Shown: in pieces, positions 18,884 to 29,600 of the stretch
How positions within the stretch are numbered: position 1 is the first letter of the stretch
How the letters are laid out: each line of letters opens with the position of its first letter
Assembly (NCBI GenBank): GCA_023410055.1
Contig: JAEYQK010000017.1
Span: 22,369 to 86,368 of the forward strand
DNA length: 64,000 nt
Direction: 5' to 3'
Source: Acidobacteriota bacterium
GTDB lineage: Bacteria > Acidobacteriota > Terriglobia > Terriglobales > Acidobacteriaceae
The notes under the pieces: generated by a model
The model's database searches: none
The model's input: the letters and a program-made list of their open reading frames with translations, nothing else
Told to the model about the DNA's origin: nothing
Made by a program: the position numbers and the translations under genes

Positions 18884-20476
18884 ATGAAATCGCCATGCGA
18901 TGAACTGGTAATCCGCACAGGTCTTGGCGGAGTTCGGTGTGCCGAAGGCGCGAGAAGGTGGATACTGGTCGCTACCATTCTCGCATCGAGCATGGCCTTT
19001 ATCGACAGCACCGTCGTCAATGTCGCGCTGCCTGCAATTCAATCCAGCTTTCGCGCAACTGTTGTTGATGTGCAATGGGTGGTCGAAGCGTATGGTCTGT
19101 TTCTCGCCTCCCTGATACTGGCCGGCGGCTCACTGGGAGATCTACTTGGCCGACGTTTGGTGTTTCAGGCGGGCGTGGCCATCTTCGCCGCCGCTTCGGT
19201 CGGTTGTGGGTTTGCTACGAACATTCATTTGTTGATCATCGCCAGGAGCGTTCAAGGAATTGGGGCTGCGCTGCTGGTGCCGGGCAGCCTTGCCATTATC
19301 AGTACATCCTTCGACGAGAATAGCCGTGGCCGGGCAATCGGAACCTGGTCGGGTTTTACGGCGATCACGACAGCGGTCGGACCGGTTCTTGGGGGGTGGC
19401 TAGTTCAGCATGCTTCCTGGCGATGGGCCTTCTTCGTGAATGTGCCGCTGGCTGCGGTCGTTCTCGCGATTTCTTTTTGGCGTCTTCCCGAGAGCCGCAG
19501 TGCGGCTACGACTCGCCTCGATTGGGCGGGGGCCATTTTCGCCAGCATCGGCTTGAGCGGCTTGGTTTACGGCTTCATCGAATCAACCAATCTGGGTTGG
19601 AGACATCCTCTGGTTTTTGGCAGTTTGATCCTTGGCTCCGCCTGCCTTGTTGGGTTCGCATTTGTCGAAAGACATCTCCCTTCGCCGATGGTGCCACTCG
19701 CTCTTTTTGAATCCCGGAGTTTCACTGGGGCGAATCTGCTCACACTCTTTCTCTACTCGGCTGTCGGCATATTCTTCTTTCTGTTTCCGCTGAACCTGAT
19801 CCAGGTGCAGGGCTACTCCGCAACCGCGACTGGCGCGGCCATGCTCCCAATGATCTTGCTGATGTTCCTGTTGTCACGGTGGTCTGGGGGATTGGTGACG
19901 CGCTACGGCGCGAGGATCCCGTTAGGGATCGGACCACTCATCACAGCAGTCGGATTCGTGTTGTTCACGGTACCCGGCGTTGGTGGCAAGTATTGGACAA
20001 CATTCTTTCCGGCGATCATTGTGCTGGGCCTCGGCATGGCAGTCACCGTTGCTCCGCTAACGACCGCTGTGATGAATTCAGTGAGCCAGGATCGCGTGGG
20101 CACCGCTTCGGGGATTAACAATGCTGTTGCTCGCGTGGCTGGCGTACTTGCGATTGCAATACTCGGCATTGTGATGGTGGACGGCTTCGGTTCGCGCTTG
20201 AATCATAGGATCACGAACATGTCGCTGCCACCTGACATTGTGCAGGAGGTGCGAGCGAATGAAACCAAATTGGCTGGACAGCAGCTTCCCCCCGGTCTCG
20301 ATCATTCGTTGAGAATCGCGTTGAGAGATGCAATCACAGACGCATTCGTGTTCGGCTTCCGGATCATCATGTTGTTGTGCGCAGGACTGAGCATTGCGAG
20401 CGCTGCGGCTGCATGGCTCATGATTCCGAAACGCACTCTGCTCGCGGCAGATCAGGTTACTCATCGTGCCGCGTAA
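18884..20476 (+). CDS. DHA2-family MFS transporter (EmrB/QacA type)
   Basis: Inner-membrane transporter of 530 residues with about 14 hydrophobic segments. DHA2 hallmarks: motif D1-like 'MAFIDSTVVNVALPAIQ' in the first helix, motif A-like 'GGSLGDLLGRRLVFQ' after the second and motif C-like 'GFTAITTAVGPVLGGWLVQHASWRWAFFVNVPLA'. Typical function is proton-driven export of drugs or other amphipathic compounds. Its end overlaps the long reading frame of the following ABC gene (GTG 20466), although the likely ABC start is at 20523. This suggests co-transcription with the OpuC-type importer. Confidence 0.92.
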   Translation: MKSPCDELVIRTGLGGVRCAEGARRWILVATILASSMAFIDSTVVNVALPAIQSSFRATVVDVQWVVEAYGLFLASLILAGGSLGDLLGRRLVFQAGVAIFAAASVGCGFATNIHLLIIARSVQGIGAALLVPGSLAIISTSFDENSRGRAIGTWSGFTAITTAVGPVLGGWLVQHASWRWAFFVNVPLAAVVLAISFWRLPESRSAATTRLDWAGAIFASIGLSGLVYGFIESTNLGWRHPLVFGSLILGSACLVGFAFVERHLPSPMVPLALFESRSFTGANLLTLFLYSAVGIFFFLFPLNLIQVQGYSATATGAAMLPMILLMFLLSRWSGGLVTRYGARIPLGIGPLITAVGFVLFTVPGVGGKYWTTFFPAIIVLGLGMAVTVAPLTTAVMNSVSQDRVGTASGINNAVARVAGVLAIAILGIVMVDGFGSRLNHRITNMSLPPDIVQEVRANETKLAGQQLPPGLDHSLRIALRDAITDAFVFGFRIIMLLCAGLSIASAAAAWLMIPKRTLLAADQVTHRAA

Positions 20477-20522
20477 CCTTCGTGAGTTCCAGCGCATCCG
20501 ACTGCGTGAGGACAGGTTGGGG

Positions 20523-21290
20523 ATGAACGACAGCTCCGGCATCGCCATCGAGTTTGCGAAAGTGCGGTACGGGTTGGATGGCGGAAGAGTGCTGCTCTCG
20601 GACTTCAACCTTGCGGTGCGCCGCGGCGAAACGCTGATACTGCTTGGGCGAAGCGGTTCTGGGAAAACCACTCTGCTGAAGCTGGTCAATCGACTGCTAG
20701 AGCCGAACGATGGCGAAGTACTGATTGAAGGTAAGCCGTCTCATGAGTGGGACGTGATCAAGCTTCGCCGTCATCTCGGGTACGCGATCCAGGATGTCGG
20801 ACTGTTCCCGCACTATACCGTTAGGGAGAACGTGGGCCTGTTGCCGAAGCTCGAGAACTGGGATTGCCACAGGACAGACCAGCGTGCCGAAGAAGTGTTG
20901 CGGTTGGTCGGCCTTGCGCCGGAGGAGTTCGCGTCACGATATCCGAGACAATTGTCCGGCGGGCAGAAACAACGGGTCGGACTTGCACGGGCGCTCGCGG
21001 CCGATCCCCCGATCCTGTTAATGGATGAACCGTTCGGCGCGCTTGATCCGATTACACGAGCCGAATTGCAGCGCGAGTTCGAGGTGCTGCGCCGTCAGCT
21101 CGGCAAGACCGTGGTATTCGTTACGCACGATGTCAGTGAAGCGTTGCTGCTGGGCGACCGCATCGCGCTGATGGAACCGGGAAGACTGCACGGCGTCTAT
21201 ACGCCACGAGAGTTCGTTGACTCTGGCGACGAGCAAGTGCGCTCCTACATGGAAGCATTTCGTGCCGGGCGACATATCCTTCAATCGTGA
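20523..21290 (+). CDS. Osmoprotectant (OpuC/OsmV-type) ABC transporter ATP-binding protein
   Basis: ATPase of 255 residues from ATG 20523, with GAGGACAGG about 10 bp upstream. A GTG at 20466 would add 19 residues. Walker A GRSGSGKT (42-49), signature LSGGQKQRVGLARALA, Walker B LLMDEPFGALDPITRAELQ. It is of the MetN/OpuCA branch used for glycine betaine, choline or similar quaternary amines, but it lacks the C-terminal CBS pair present in OpuAA/OpuCA proteins. It forms one system with the permease and binding protein directly downstream. Confidence 0.88.
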   Translation: MNDSSGIAIEFAKVRYGLDGGRVLLSDFNLAVRRGETLILLGRSGSGKTTLLKLVNRLLEPNDGEVLIEGKPSHEWDVIKLRRHLGYAIQDVGLFPHYTVRENVGLLPKLENWDCHRTDQRAEEVLRLVGLAPEEFASRYPRQLSGGQKQRVGLARALAADPPILLMDEPFGALDPITRAELQREFEVLRRQLGKTVVFVTHDVSEALLLGDRIALMEPGRLHGVYTPREFVDSGDEQVRSYMEAFRAGRHILQS

Positions 21291-21300
21291 GTAAGTAAGC

Positions 21301-21939
21301 ATGTCAGTGTTCCAGTTCATGTCGCGTCACCGGCAAGAAGTTCTCACGCTGACGTCCGAGCACCTCTGGCTGGTCGGGATGTCAATGCTTCTGGCCATCG
21401 CTATTGGCGTGCCACTGGGAATAGTCCTGACGCGCAGGCCACGATGGAAAACTGCAATCCTCGGCACGAACAATGTCATTCAGACGATCCCCAGCCTGGC
21501 GCTGTTCGGGCTGCTGTTGCCGCTGCCGTGGCTGGGCGCGCGTGCGGACCGACTCGCCATCGCCGCGCTCACCCTCTACGCGCTTCTGCCCATCGTGAGA
21601 AACACGTACGTCGGTATCATCGGCATCGAGCCTCCGGTAAGGGAAGCCGCCGTCGGCATGGGACTGACGCCGCGGCAGTTGCTTTGGCACGTCGAACTGC
21701 CGCTCGCTTCAACAGTGATACTGGCCGGCATTCGTACCGCGACGGTGATCACCGTTGGCGTTGCGACGATCGCGGCCGCCATCGGCGCGGGTGGACTCGG
21801 CGAATTCATCTTTCGCGGCCTTGCGATGGTGGACAACGACGTCATCCTCGCCGGCGCGATCCCCGCCGCTGCGATGGCTTTGCTCGCCGACGCTTCACTC
21901 GCTGGCGTGCAGCATCTTTTGAGCGCCGGTCACCAATGA
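21301..21939 (+). CDS. Osmoprotectant ABC transporter permease (OpuCB/OsmW-like)
   Basis: Inner-membrane permease of 212 residues with about five to six hydrophobic segments and the BPD-transport domain. 'GTNNVIQTIPSLALFGLLLPL' and 'REAAVGMGLTPRQLLWHVELPLA' (EAA loop) are characteristic of OpuCB/OsmW/OsmY permeases. It begins 10 bp after the ATPase gene and overlaps the binding-protein gene by 4 bp. A single permease gene implies a homodimeric channel. Confidence 0.9.
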   Translation: MSVFQFMSRHRQEVLTLTSEHLWLVGMSMLLAIAIGVPLGIVLTRRPRWKTAILGTNNVIQTIPSLALFGLLLPLPWLGARADRLAIAALTLYALLPIVRNTYVGIIGIEPPVREAAVGMGLTPRQLLWHVELPLASTVILAGIRTATVITVGVATIAAAIGAGGLGEFIFRGLAMVDNDVILAGAIPAAAMALLADASLAGVQHLLSAGHQ

Positions 21940-22829
21940 ATCGCCGCGCGTTCCTCTCCGGGATGATGCTGTTGGCCGCCACGGGATGCGTGGGCCGCCA
22001 TCGTGGAGTGACCGTCGGATCGAAGAACTTCACCGAGCAACTGATCCTCGGAGAAATGTTGGCGCAGTACCTTGAGCGAAGTGCGAGAGTACCCGTTGAC
22101 CGTCGCTTCTATCTCGCCGGCACCTACATTTGCCATCAGGCGCTGCTCGCGGGGCGCATCGACACCTACGTCGAGTACACCGGAACCGCGTTGGCCGCAG
22201 TGCTGAAGGCACAGCCGTTCGCCGGGCATGAGCAGGTCTTCGACAAGGTGAAGGAGGAATACCGGCGCAGGTTCGATCTTGTTGTTATGCCGCCGCTCGG
22301 GTTCGACAATAGCTTTGCCATTGTTATGCGCGGGCCGCAGGCCCGGACACTCGGCGTACGCACTTTGTCTGCGCTGGGACCTTTCGCTCCGCGTCTGCGC
22401 ATGGGTGTTGGCTACGAATTTCTGGAGCGCCGCGACGGATACAAAGGTATGGTCGAGATGTATGGTCTCAGGTTCGCCGAAGCGCCACGCGTAATGGATC
22501 TGGGGCTACTCTATCGCGCGCTGGAGAACGGTCAGGTAGACCTGATCGCAGCCGCAAATACCGATGGCTTGATCTCCGCTCTTGATGTTGTCGTGCTCGA
22601 AGACGATCGGCACTATTTTCCTCCTTATGATGCCGTCCCGATCGTGCGCCGTGAAACGCTGGATAAGTTTCCGAGTCTTCGTCCGGCGATCGAGCGCTTG
22701 AGCGGCAAAATCACTGCCGAAGAAATGCGCAAACTCAACTATGCCATCGATGGCGAAAAACGTGATGCCAGCACCGTCGCCGCTGACTTTCTTACACGTA
22801 GGGACTATTTCGGCGCACGCGTTGTTTAG
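21936..22829 (+). CDS. Osmoprotectant-binding lipoprotein (OpuCC/OsmX-like)
   Basis: Substrate-binding protein of 297 residues. ATG 21936 is chosen because it overlaps the permease stop (ATGA) and gives a signal sequence with a lipobox-like AATGC (Cys21 region). The mature part begins with 'GVTVGSKNFTEQLILGEMLAQYLE' and contains 'CHQALLAGRIDTYVEYTGTALAAVL', hallmarks of the OpuAC/OsmX family. It binds quaternary ammonium osmolytes in characterised relatives, and the ligand here is unproven. Confidence 0.9.
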   Translation: MNRRAFLSGMMLLAATGCVGRHRGVTVGSKNFTEQLILGEMLAQYLERSARVPVDRRFYLAGTYICHQALLAGRIDTYVEYTGTALAAVLKAQPFAGHEQVFDKVKEEYRRRFDLVVMPPLGFDNSFAIVMRGPQARTLGVRTLSALGPFAPRLRMGVGYEFLERRDGYKGMVEMYGLRFAEAPRVMDLGLLYRALENGQVDLIAAANTDGLISALDVVVLEDDRHYFPPYDAVPIVRRETLDKFPSLRPAIERLSGKITAEEMRKLNYAIDGEKRDASTVAADFLTRRDYFGARVV

Positions 22830-22839
22830 AATTCATTCT

Positions 22840-23424
22840 GTGAATACACACTTGGCAGATCGAACGCGCTGTGGTTGGGCCCGAAGCGAACCGAACATCA
22901 CGTACCACGACGAAGAATGGGGCGTCCCGCAGCACGATGATTGCTGGCTGTTCGAGATCCTGATCCTCGAAGGCGCCCAGGCCGGATTGAGTTGGACGAC
23001 CATTCTCAATAAGCGGGAGAACTATCGCCGCGCCTTCAGTCGCTTCGACCCAACTCGTGTCGCGCGATACAACCAAGCCAAACTGGAGCGACTGTTGCTC
23101 GATTCGGGTCTCGTCCGCAACCGAGCGAAGATCACATCGGCCGTTCAGAATGCAAGAGCATTTCTGGCGGTCCAGAAGGAGTTCGGAAGTTTCGACGCCT
23201 ATATCTGGAACTTCGTCGGCGGACATCCAATGCAAAACGCTTGGCCTTCAATGAAGAGCGTACCGGCACGAACCCCTGAATCTGAAAAGATGAGCCGTGA
23301 CCTGCTGAAGCGAGGTTTTCGTTTCGTCGGACCAACCATCTGTTACGCGTTCATGCAGGCTGTCGGAATGGTGAACGACCACGTCGTCGACTGCTTCAGA
23401 CACAAGGAAGTGCGCGCAATATAG
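22840..23424 (+). CDS. tag: DNA-3-methyladenine glycosylase I
   Basis: Base-excision repair enzyme of 194 residues that removes 3-methyladenine from DNA. Family features: Cys near the N-terminus in RCGWA, 'YHDEEWGVPQHDDCWLFEILILEGAQAGLSW', and C-terminal 'FVGPTICYAFMQAVGMVNDHVVDCFRH' supplying the zinc-binding His/Cys. GTG 22840 is taken as start because it sits just before the conserved region and after the stop of the preceding gene. An in-frame ATG at 22741 would overlap that gene by 89 bp. It may be the last gene of the transport operon. Confidence 0.9.
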   Translation: MNTHLADRTRCGWARSEPNITYHDEEWGVPQHDDCWLFEILILEGAQAGLSWTTILNKRENYRRAFSRFDPTRVARYNQAKLERLLLDSGLVRNRAKITSAVQNARAFLAVQKEFGSFDAYIWNFVGGHPMQNAWPSMKSVPARTPESEKMSRDLLKRGFRFVGPTICYAFMQAVGMVNDHVVDCFRHKEVRAI

Positions 23425-23788
23425 CAACGAAGTGACGGGCGCGACTCCCTTCCCAAGTTGTCCGCGGATTTCAGTGCCGACGCGGCAAACCCTCTGCACG
23501 ATTTCACATCCCATGCCGAGGCTTGGCGGGCTCGCAAGGTGCGAGTAGGGGTTTCGGCGATACATGGTCCGACAACGCCGATCCTTGCAAAGGGATTCGG
23601 GCCGCTCCATCCCTTCCGGTTCTGGAACTACACTGACCGACCTTCAACATAACTGGATGCTTGCCCGTTAGCTTCCGAGCACAGGCGTGTTCCGCCCTGG
23701 CTGTCGCAGTAACTACGGCATCACTTATGTTAACGGACCGATTCAGCTACTCTGGAGCCAGGTACATTCTGCACGTGCACGGTCGAAC
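23425..23788. other. Intergenic gap before two-component system
   Basis: About 360 bp with no gene supported. It contains a small hairpin (CTCGCA-AGG-TGCGAG near 23531-23545) that may end the preceding transcript. The promoter of the kinase gene presumably lies in the right half, but no clear boxes were identified. Confidence 0.4.
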
Positions 23789-25474
23789 ATGGTTCTAGGT
23801 TCAGAGTTTAGCTGGCATATCTGGGCGTTTCTGGTAGCGTTTACTCTTCTTCCATCGCTCTCCATATATACATGGCATCGCCGCCACGTGCCCGGCGCAC
23901 GAGCCTTCATTGCGCAGACCAGTTTTACGACGATCTGGATCTTCGGCATCGCGATGCAATTGGTCTCGAAAGACGTGCAATCGCGCATCTTCTGGATGAA
24001 ATTCGAGAGCCTGTGGCAGATGCCAGCCACTGTGGCCGCGCTGTGTTTCGCGCTTGAGTATGCCAACTTTGAGCGCATACTCACACGCCGTACACTTATC
24101 GTGCTGATAGCACCTGTTTTACTGTATGTCGTACTCGTGTTGACCAACGACCTTCATCACTGGGTTTGGATCGGTACGACATCAGAAAGCTATTCACGGC
24201 CTAATCCGGGCAACATCGGTTACGTTATCCGCATTTACGGATACTTGGTTTCATTTGCAACGCCCTTGGTGTTTATCTGGCTCTTTGTGCGTTCACCGCT
24301 TCATCGGTTGCCCGCTGCCCTTTGCCTGATCGCGCAGATTGTACTTCGCATCGTGTACGTTTTGTCTCTTAAACACGGCGGCGCCTTCTGGACAGTCGAT
24401 GCGCTAGTGCTGGCACTTCTCTTCCTTACTGCCACTTACGCGCTTTGCCTGCTGAACTTTCGCTTTTTCGAACTTGTTCCAGTGGCGCGCGGCACTGTGG
24501 TCGACCAGATGTCGGAAGGCATGCTGGTGTTTGACACACAGCACCATATCATCGACCTGAATCCGTCGGCCGGTAAAATTCTCGGTTTGTCGGCCAGTGC
24601 TGCGCTGGGTGGCAATGTGCTTGAACTCTCACCGGCGCTTGCCAGGCTCAATCAGGAACAACCGGGTTGGCGTACCACGCGGTGCCGATTGCACCTGAAT
24701 CGCGACGGCGTGGACCGCGAATATGTGCTGCACAGCTCGGAATTGAAGAACTGGCGCGGCTATCCGTTGGGCTATTCTGTTCTGTTTCGCGATGTTACGG
24801 AGCAGAGGCATGCCGAAACTAGAGTACTCGCGCAGCAGCGGGCTGTAGCAACGCTTCAGGAGCGCGTACGCGTTGCTCGCGAGTTACATGACGGTGTGGC
24901 CCAAGTGCTGGCCTATGTCGGGATACAAGCGGATGTAGCACAGTCCTATTTGAAACAGGAACAACCTGCTGAAGCTGCTCGTCGGTTGAATCGCATAGCC
25001 GCGGCCGCGCAGGACGCAATGGCGGATGTGCGCGAGTACATTCACGGTGCGGGTCAGCAACGCGGCGAGTTTTTGCCCACGCTCGAGCGCTATGCTTCCC
25101 GTTTCGGCGAAAATCATGGTATCGGTATCGTGCTCGATATTCATCCAGAAATTGCCCGACGCGGTTTCGAGCCGACGGTCGAAGCGCAACTGGAGCGTAT
25201 GGTTCAGGAAGCGCTTACAAACGTGCGCAAACACGCACAAGCGAACTCGATCGATATTCGAATTCTGCCTCACGATGGTGAGGCTGAGATTGTGGTCGAA
25301 GACGACGGTGATGGTTTTGAACCTGCCAAGGTCGATAGTCACGGACAACGCTTCGGATTGCGCTTTGTTCGCGAACGTGCTGCTGAAGTTGGCGGCAAGG
25401 TTTCGATAGATTCCGCCCCTGGTCGCGGCACTCGCGTCATCATTCGAGTACCCTTACGCAAGGAGCAGCCGTGA
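23789..25474 (+). CDS. 7TM-PAS sensor histidine kinase (HisKA_3/NarL-type partner)
   Basis: Membrane sensor of 561 residues from ATG 23789. An upstream in-frame start at 23687 would add 34 unlikely residues. The N-terminal ~230 residues hold seven or so hydrophobic segments of the 'histidine kinase N-terminal 7TM' type. Next comes a PAS domain ('MSEGMLVFDTQHHIIDLNPSAGKILG'). A HisKA_3 dimerisation helix carries His367 in RELHDGVAQ, followed by an HATPase with DDGDGFE and a GLRFVRERAAEVGG box. This kinase type phosphorylates NarL-like regulators, and one is encoded directly downstream with a 4-bp overlap. The signal is unknown. Confidence 0.9.
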   Translation: MVLGSEFSWHIWAFLVAFTLLPSLSIYTWHRRHVPGARAFIAQTSFTTIWIFGIAMQLVSKDVQSRIFWMKFESLWQMPATVAALCFALEYANFERILTRRTLIVLIAPVLLYVVLVLTNDLHHWVWIGTTSESYSRPNPGNIGYVIRIYGYLVSFATPLVFIWLFVRSPLHRLPAALCLIAQIVLRIVYVLSLKHGGAFWTVDALVLALLFLTATYALCLLNFRFFELVPVARGTVVDQMSEGMLVFDTQHHIIDLNPSAGKILGLSASAALGGNVLELSPALARLNQEQPGWRTTRCRLHLNRDGVDREYVLHSSELKNWRGYPLGYSVLFRDVTEQRHAETRVLAQQRAVATLQERVRVARELHDGVAQVLAYVGIQADVAQSYLKQEQPAEAARRLNRIAAAAQDAMADVREYIHGAGQQRGEFLPTLERYASRFGENHGIGIVLDIHPEIARRGFEPTVEAQLERMVQEALTNVRKHAQANSIDIRILPHDGEAEIVVEDDGDGFEPAKVDSHGQRFGLRFVRERAAEVGGKVSIDSAPGRGTRVIIRVPLRKEQP

Positions 25475-26100
25475 AAGTATTACTTGTAGACGATCACGCT
25501 CTTTTTCTCGAAGGCCTTCAGGACCTCCTTACCTCCCGCGGAATTGATGTCGTCGGCACAGCTCAAGACGGCTTGCAAGCCGCCGAAATGGCGTCAGCTC
25601 TTCATCCAGATATCATCCTTATGGACATCCGCATGCCGCAACTCGATGGATTGGCTGCGCTGCGCAAAATTAGGGTGAGTATTCCAGACGTCAAAGTCAT
25701 TATGCTCACGACCTCTGAAGAAGACGACGATCTGTTCGAAGCCGTGCGCAACGGCGCCAGCGGCTATCTTCTTAAGAGCCTGCGAGCAGAAGAACTTTTA
25801 ACCATGCTGCGCGAGGTGGAACGCGGTGAGGTTGCGCTTTCTCCTGGGCTTGCTGGCCGCATTCTTCGTGAATTTGCTCGCCAGCATGGGAACACTTCAC
25901 GCCCTGCACCGATGCTTACGCCTCGTGAGCGCGAGGTGCTTACCTTAGTAGCACAGGGACTTCGTTATAAAGAAGTTGCTAACCGGCTCTGCCTCAGTGA
26001 GCGCACCGTTAAATTTCACATGGGACAGATAGTCGAGCGACTACAGGTTGGCAATCGTACTGGAGCTGTTGAATATGCTCGTCGCGAAGGTCTAGTTTGA
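25471..26100 (+). CDS. NarL/FixJ-type response regulator
   Basis: DNA-binding regulator of 209 residues with a GTG start (GTGA overlap with the kinase stop). Receiver domain: acidic Asp7/Asp8, phospho-acceptor Asp52 in LMDIRMPQLDG, and Lys in GYLLKSL. A LuxR/GerE helix-turn-helix occupies about residues 145-205 (LTPREREVLTLVAQG..., SERTVKFHMGQI). It is the cognate partner of the preceding kinase. The gene for a giant secreted protein starts 546 bp downstream and is a possible target. Confidence 0.93.
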   Translation: MKVLLVDDHALFLEGLQDLLTSRGIDVVGTAQDGLQAAEMASALHPDIILMDIRMPQLDGLAALRKIRVSIPDVKVIMLTTSEEDDDLFEAVRNGASGYLLKSLRAEELLTMLREVERGEVALSPGLAGRILREFARQHGNTSRPAPMLTPREREVLTLVAQGLRYKEVANRLCLSERTVKFHMGQIVERLQVGNRTGAVEYARREGLV

Positions 26101-26646
26101 CTGAGGAGCCGAGCCGCTCGTGAATTCAGTTAAAGATGGCCTTTTGCATTTGAATCCCCCCAGAAAAAGTACAGGTGCTTTGACGGAGAAGTACAGGTAC
26201 GTTTTCTATACTTTTCCCCGCCCTGCCTTTTGGCTCTAGCTCTGTTTTCATAAATCCGAATGCTCACAGTTCTACGAACTCTCTGCTTCTGCAGGGTTCG
26301 GTTAAGGCTTGCATCAAGCGATGCCTGGCTGCCGCTGTTGTTGCATGAGCCTGCGTCGCCCGCGAGCGCCAATTGCCTCTGAGCATTCCGCCCCGTTCAG
26401 TTGGTCAGCGTCGATCCGGAATCGGATCAGGTTCCACTGTTTTCCGGTTAGTACCTTCAGCATTCAGCACCGGCGATCTGGTTGAGCTTTGCAGGAGCAT
26501 TTGAACAACACCTCAGAGATTTGGCGCGATTAACGGGCACCACGGCGCCTATGAGTTCAGGAATGCGTTGAGCTGTTGAGGGCGGTTTAAAAGGAGCGCA
26601 CACGGATTCTTGTGCGTAATCGAGTAGTTGAAGCAATGGAGGACAG
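26101..26646. other. Long intergenic region upstream of giant NHL/Ig protein
   Basis: About 550 bp without a supportable gene. The only structure that stands out is a pair of direct repeats at 26168-26200, listed separately. A GGAGGACAG ribosome site closes the region just before ATG 26647. Confidence 0.5.
26168..26200 (+). promoter_or_regulatory. Direct repeats two helical turns apart, possible operator
   Basis: AGTACAGGT-G/A-C occurs at 26168-26178 and again at 26190-26200, a 22-bp repeat distance that would place both copies on one DNA face. It lies between the NarL-type regulator gene and the giant secreted protein. Function as a regulator site is inference. Confidence 0.3.
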
Positions 26647-29600
26647 ATGTCAAAACGAGTTTTGTTTCGACTTGAGCGATTTGCAACAACAGCGCGTGTG
26701 TATAAAGCGCTTATTGCACTGCTCGTACTGGTGCTACCGGCCAGCATCGTGGCGCAAACAGTGGCCCACTACAGTTACGTGCAACAACCCTCTATAGTTG
26801 TCGCATCGCCGAGCGGCGTGTCCCTGGACACGAACGGCAATGTGTATGTTTCGACCGGTGCCCGCGTACTTCAATACACGCCGTCAAACGGTAGTTACAA
26901 CAATACGTTTACCTATATATATCCAAGTCCTACTTCGCCGGTTCAAGCCCTGACATCCGATGCCACGAACATTTGGGTCGTACAGGATGGCAAGATATCT
27001 GAAAGCGACGTCAACGAATTGGGATATAGCGTCGCGAACGGCTCTGGCTTAGGAAGCAATGTCGCAGCGATCGCTCGATTTTCCGGCAGTGCTATATTCG
27101 GTACGATTTTGTATATAGCCGACACTGCTAACAATCGGATTGCTTATGGTTCGGAAACTATTACCCCGCAAGCACTCTTTTCCGTTCCCGCGCCGATGGG
27201 CGTAGCAGCTGTACAAAGCACCCCAAAAGACGCATGGGGGCAGATCTTCGTCACCACCGGCAATACTTTGCAGAAATTCGTTTACGGCCCTAGCGGAAAC
27301 ACCTATGATTTCACCTCTACACTCATTGCATCGGATCTTAATGCGCCTCAAGGCGTAGCTGCCGATTCGGCCGGCAATATCTATGTGGCTGATACCGGCA
27401 ATAACCGCATCCAGAAGTTCACGCTTTCCAATGGAACTTACACCGAGTCAACCGTTATCTCTGGGCTGACAGCTCCAACCCGACTGGCAGTCGACGACAA
27501 AGGAACGATCTTCGTTATCCAGGGTGGATCAATACGGATCTTTACGCCAGGCCCTGTGTCCTTCGGAACGCAGAACATCGGCACCACGAGCGCGGGGAAG
27601 TCGTTGACCTTCACATTCGATGCATCGGTCACGGGCGTCACCGCCACGGTGTTGACAGAGGGCGTGACCGATTTGGATTTCGCCGACACAAACATCGGAA
27701 CCTGCTCGACCAATGGCGCTACGCATTCATATGTCAGCGGAGATACCTGCACGGTGAACGTGACGTTCAGCCCCAAATTCGCCGGTCTGAGGCAAGGCAC
27801 AGTAATACTAAAGGATTCATCCGGAAGCCTGTTGGCGGCGGCCAATATCTCCGGTACGGGATTGGGACCACAGCTGAGCTTCCTGCCTGCTACGCAGAAC
27901 GTGCTGATCGGTGATGTTGGTGTTCTCACTGGGATCGCAGTAGACGGCTCCGGAAACATCTTCCTAGCCGATCCTTTCAACACAACTGCGGTTGAGCTAA
28001 CAAAGGCCAGCGGCTACGTCGGCTATAAGTTCAGAGGGAGCAATATCGATGGCCCGACAGCGATTGCCCTCGATGCTGCAGGAAATATCTACGTCGGCGG
28101 TAACACATCTGTGTATCAGATTATTGCTGCGGATAACTATTCCACCATCAAAACTCTGGCCAGCAGTTTCCGAGGCATTTATGGGCTGGCGTTGGACAAG
28201 GCCGGAAACATCTTCGTAGCGGATACAAATAACAACGCTGTTAAAGAGATCGTAGCGGCTGGAGGCTACACTACAGTCAAAACGATCGCAACCGGCATAC
28301 ACGCGACGGGAATCACTGTAGATGCGAACGACAACGTTTTCGTGTTAGATGGTGGGGAAAACAGCATAGTGGAATACCCTGCTTCTGGCGGCTACGCCAC
28401 GGGGCAGACGGTGGTCACCGGCCTTAACTATCCGTTCGGACTGGCGGTCAACCAGGCAGGCGACCTCATTGTTGCCGACTTGGGCAGCGCATCGGTAAAA
28501 CAAATTCTCGCAGCCGGAGGCTACACGACTGTTAACACGCTGGTATCAGGGCTCGACCAACCTCAAGGAGTGGCGGTGGATGGCAAGGGCGATGTATATG
28601 TTGCCGAGTTCGATGGACGCCAAGTACTAAAGCTCACCTTGTCACAACCGCCAGCTATAGATTTTGGCTCGATTGCAGTTGGAACAACCAGCTCCGCAAC
28701 AACCGTGACTGTTCACAACATCGGCAATGCCCCGCTCACACTGGCAGTTCCTGCTTCCGGGAACAATCCCAGCGTTGCGCAATACTTTACGCTGGATGAC
28801 TCGGCTTCAACGGCGTGCCCGGTCGTAACCAGTTCGTCTGAGGCCGCTACGGTCGAAGCCGGAGGATCCTGCACTCTTTCGATTGCTTTTGCACCGACGG
28901 TTGACGGCAGCATCAACGGATCGGTCAGCCTAACCGACGATGAGCTGAACGTCGCGAACTCACAGCAGTCCGTCGCCGTAAGCGGTACGGGCGTTTTGCA
29001 GGTTACGTCTTTTACGGTTGTGGCTAGCTCAGCCTCAGCCGGGACGCAGGTTCCAGTGACTGTCACGGCTAAGGACGGATCTGGAAACACGCTCACCAGC
29101 TACACCGGAACGGTACATTTCTCCAGCACGTCTGCCTCGGCAGTACTTCCTGCTGACTACACCTTCACTGCGGAAGATGCTGGAGTAAAGAGTTTCAACG
29201 TGACCTTTACCAGTGCCGGTGCTCCAACACTGTCAGTAGCAGACATGTCGATTACATCAGCAACCGGCTCGACGACGGTGTCGGTAGCACCGGGTGCCGC
29301 CTCGACCATCACTGTTGTTTCTGGAGATGGACAGAGTACACCGGTCTACAGCGCCTTCACGAATCCCTTGGTAGTGAAGGTTGTCGATGCATATGGTAAT
29401 AATGTTCCCGGCGTGACCGTGACCTTTACAGCGCCAATGTCAGGAGCGAGTGCTACGCTCACCCCTTCGACCGTAATTACGACCGCAGACGGTACGGCGA
29501 GCGTAACGGCTACCGCCAACGGCGTCGCCAGCAATGGGAGCTACGCGGTTGCTGCTATGGTCGGGACTGCTTCCGCGAATTTCTCGCTGACTAACACAAA

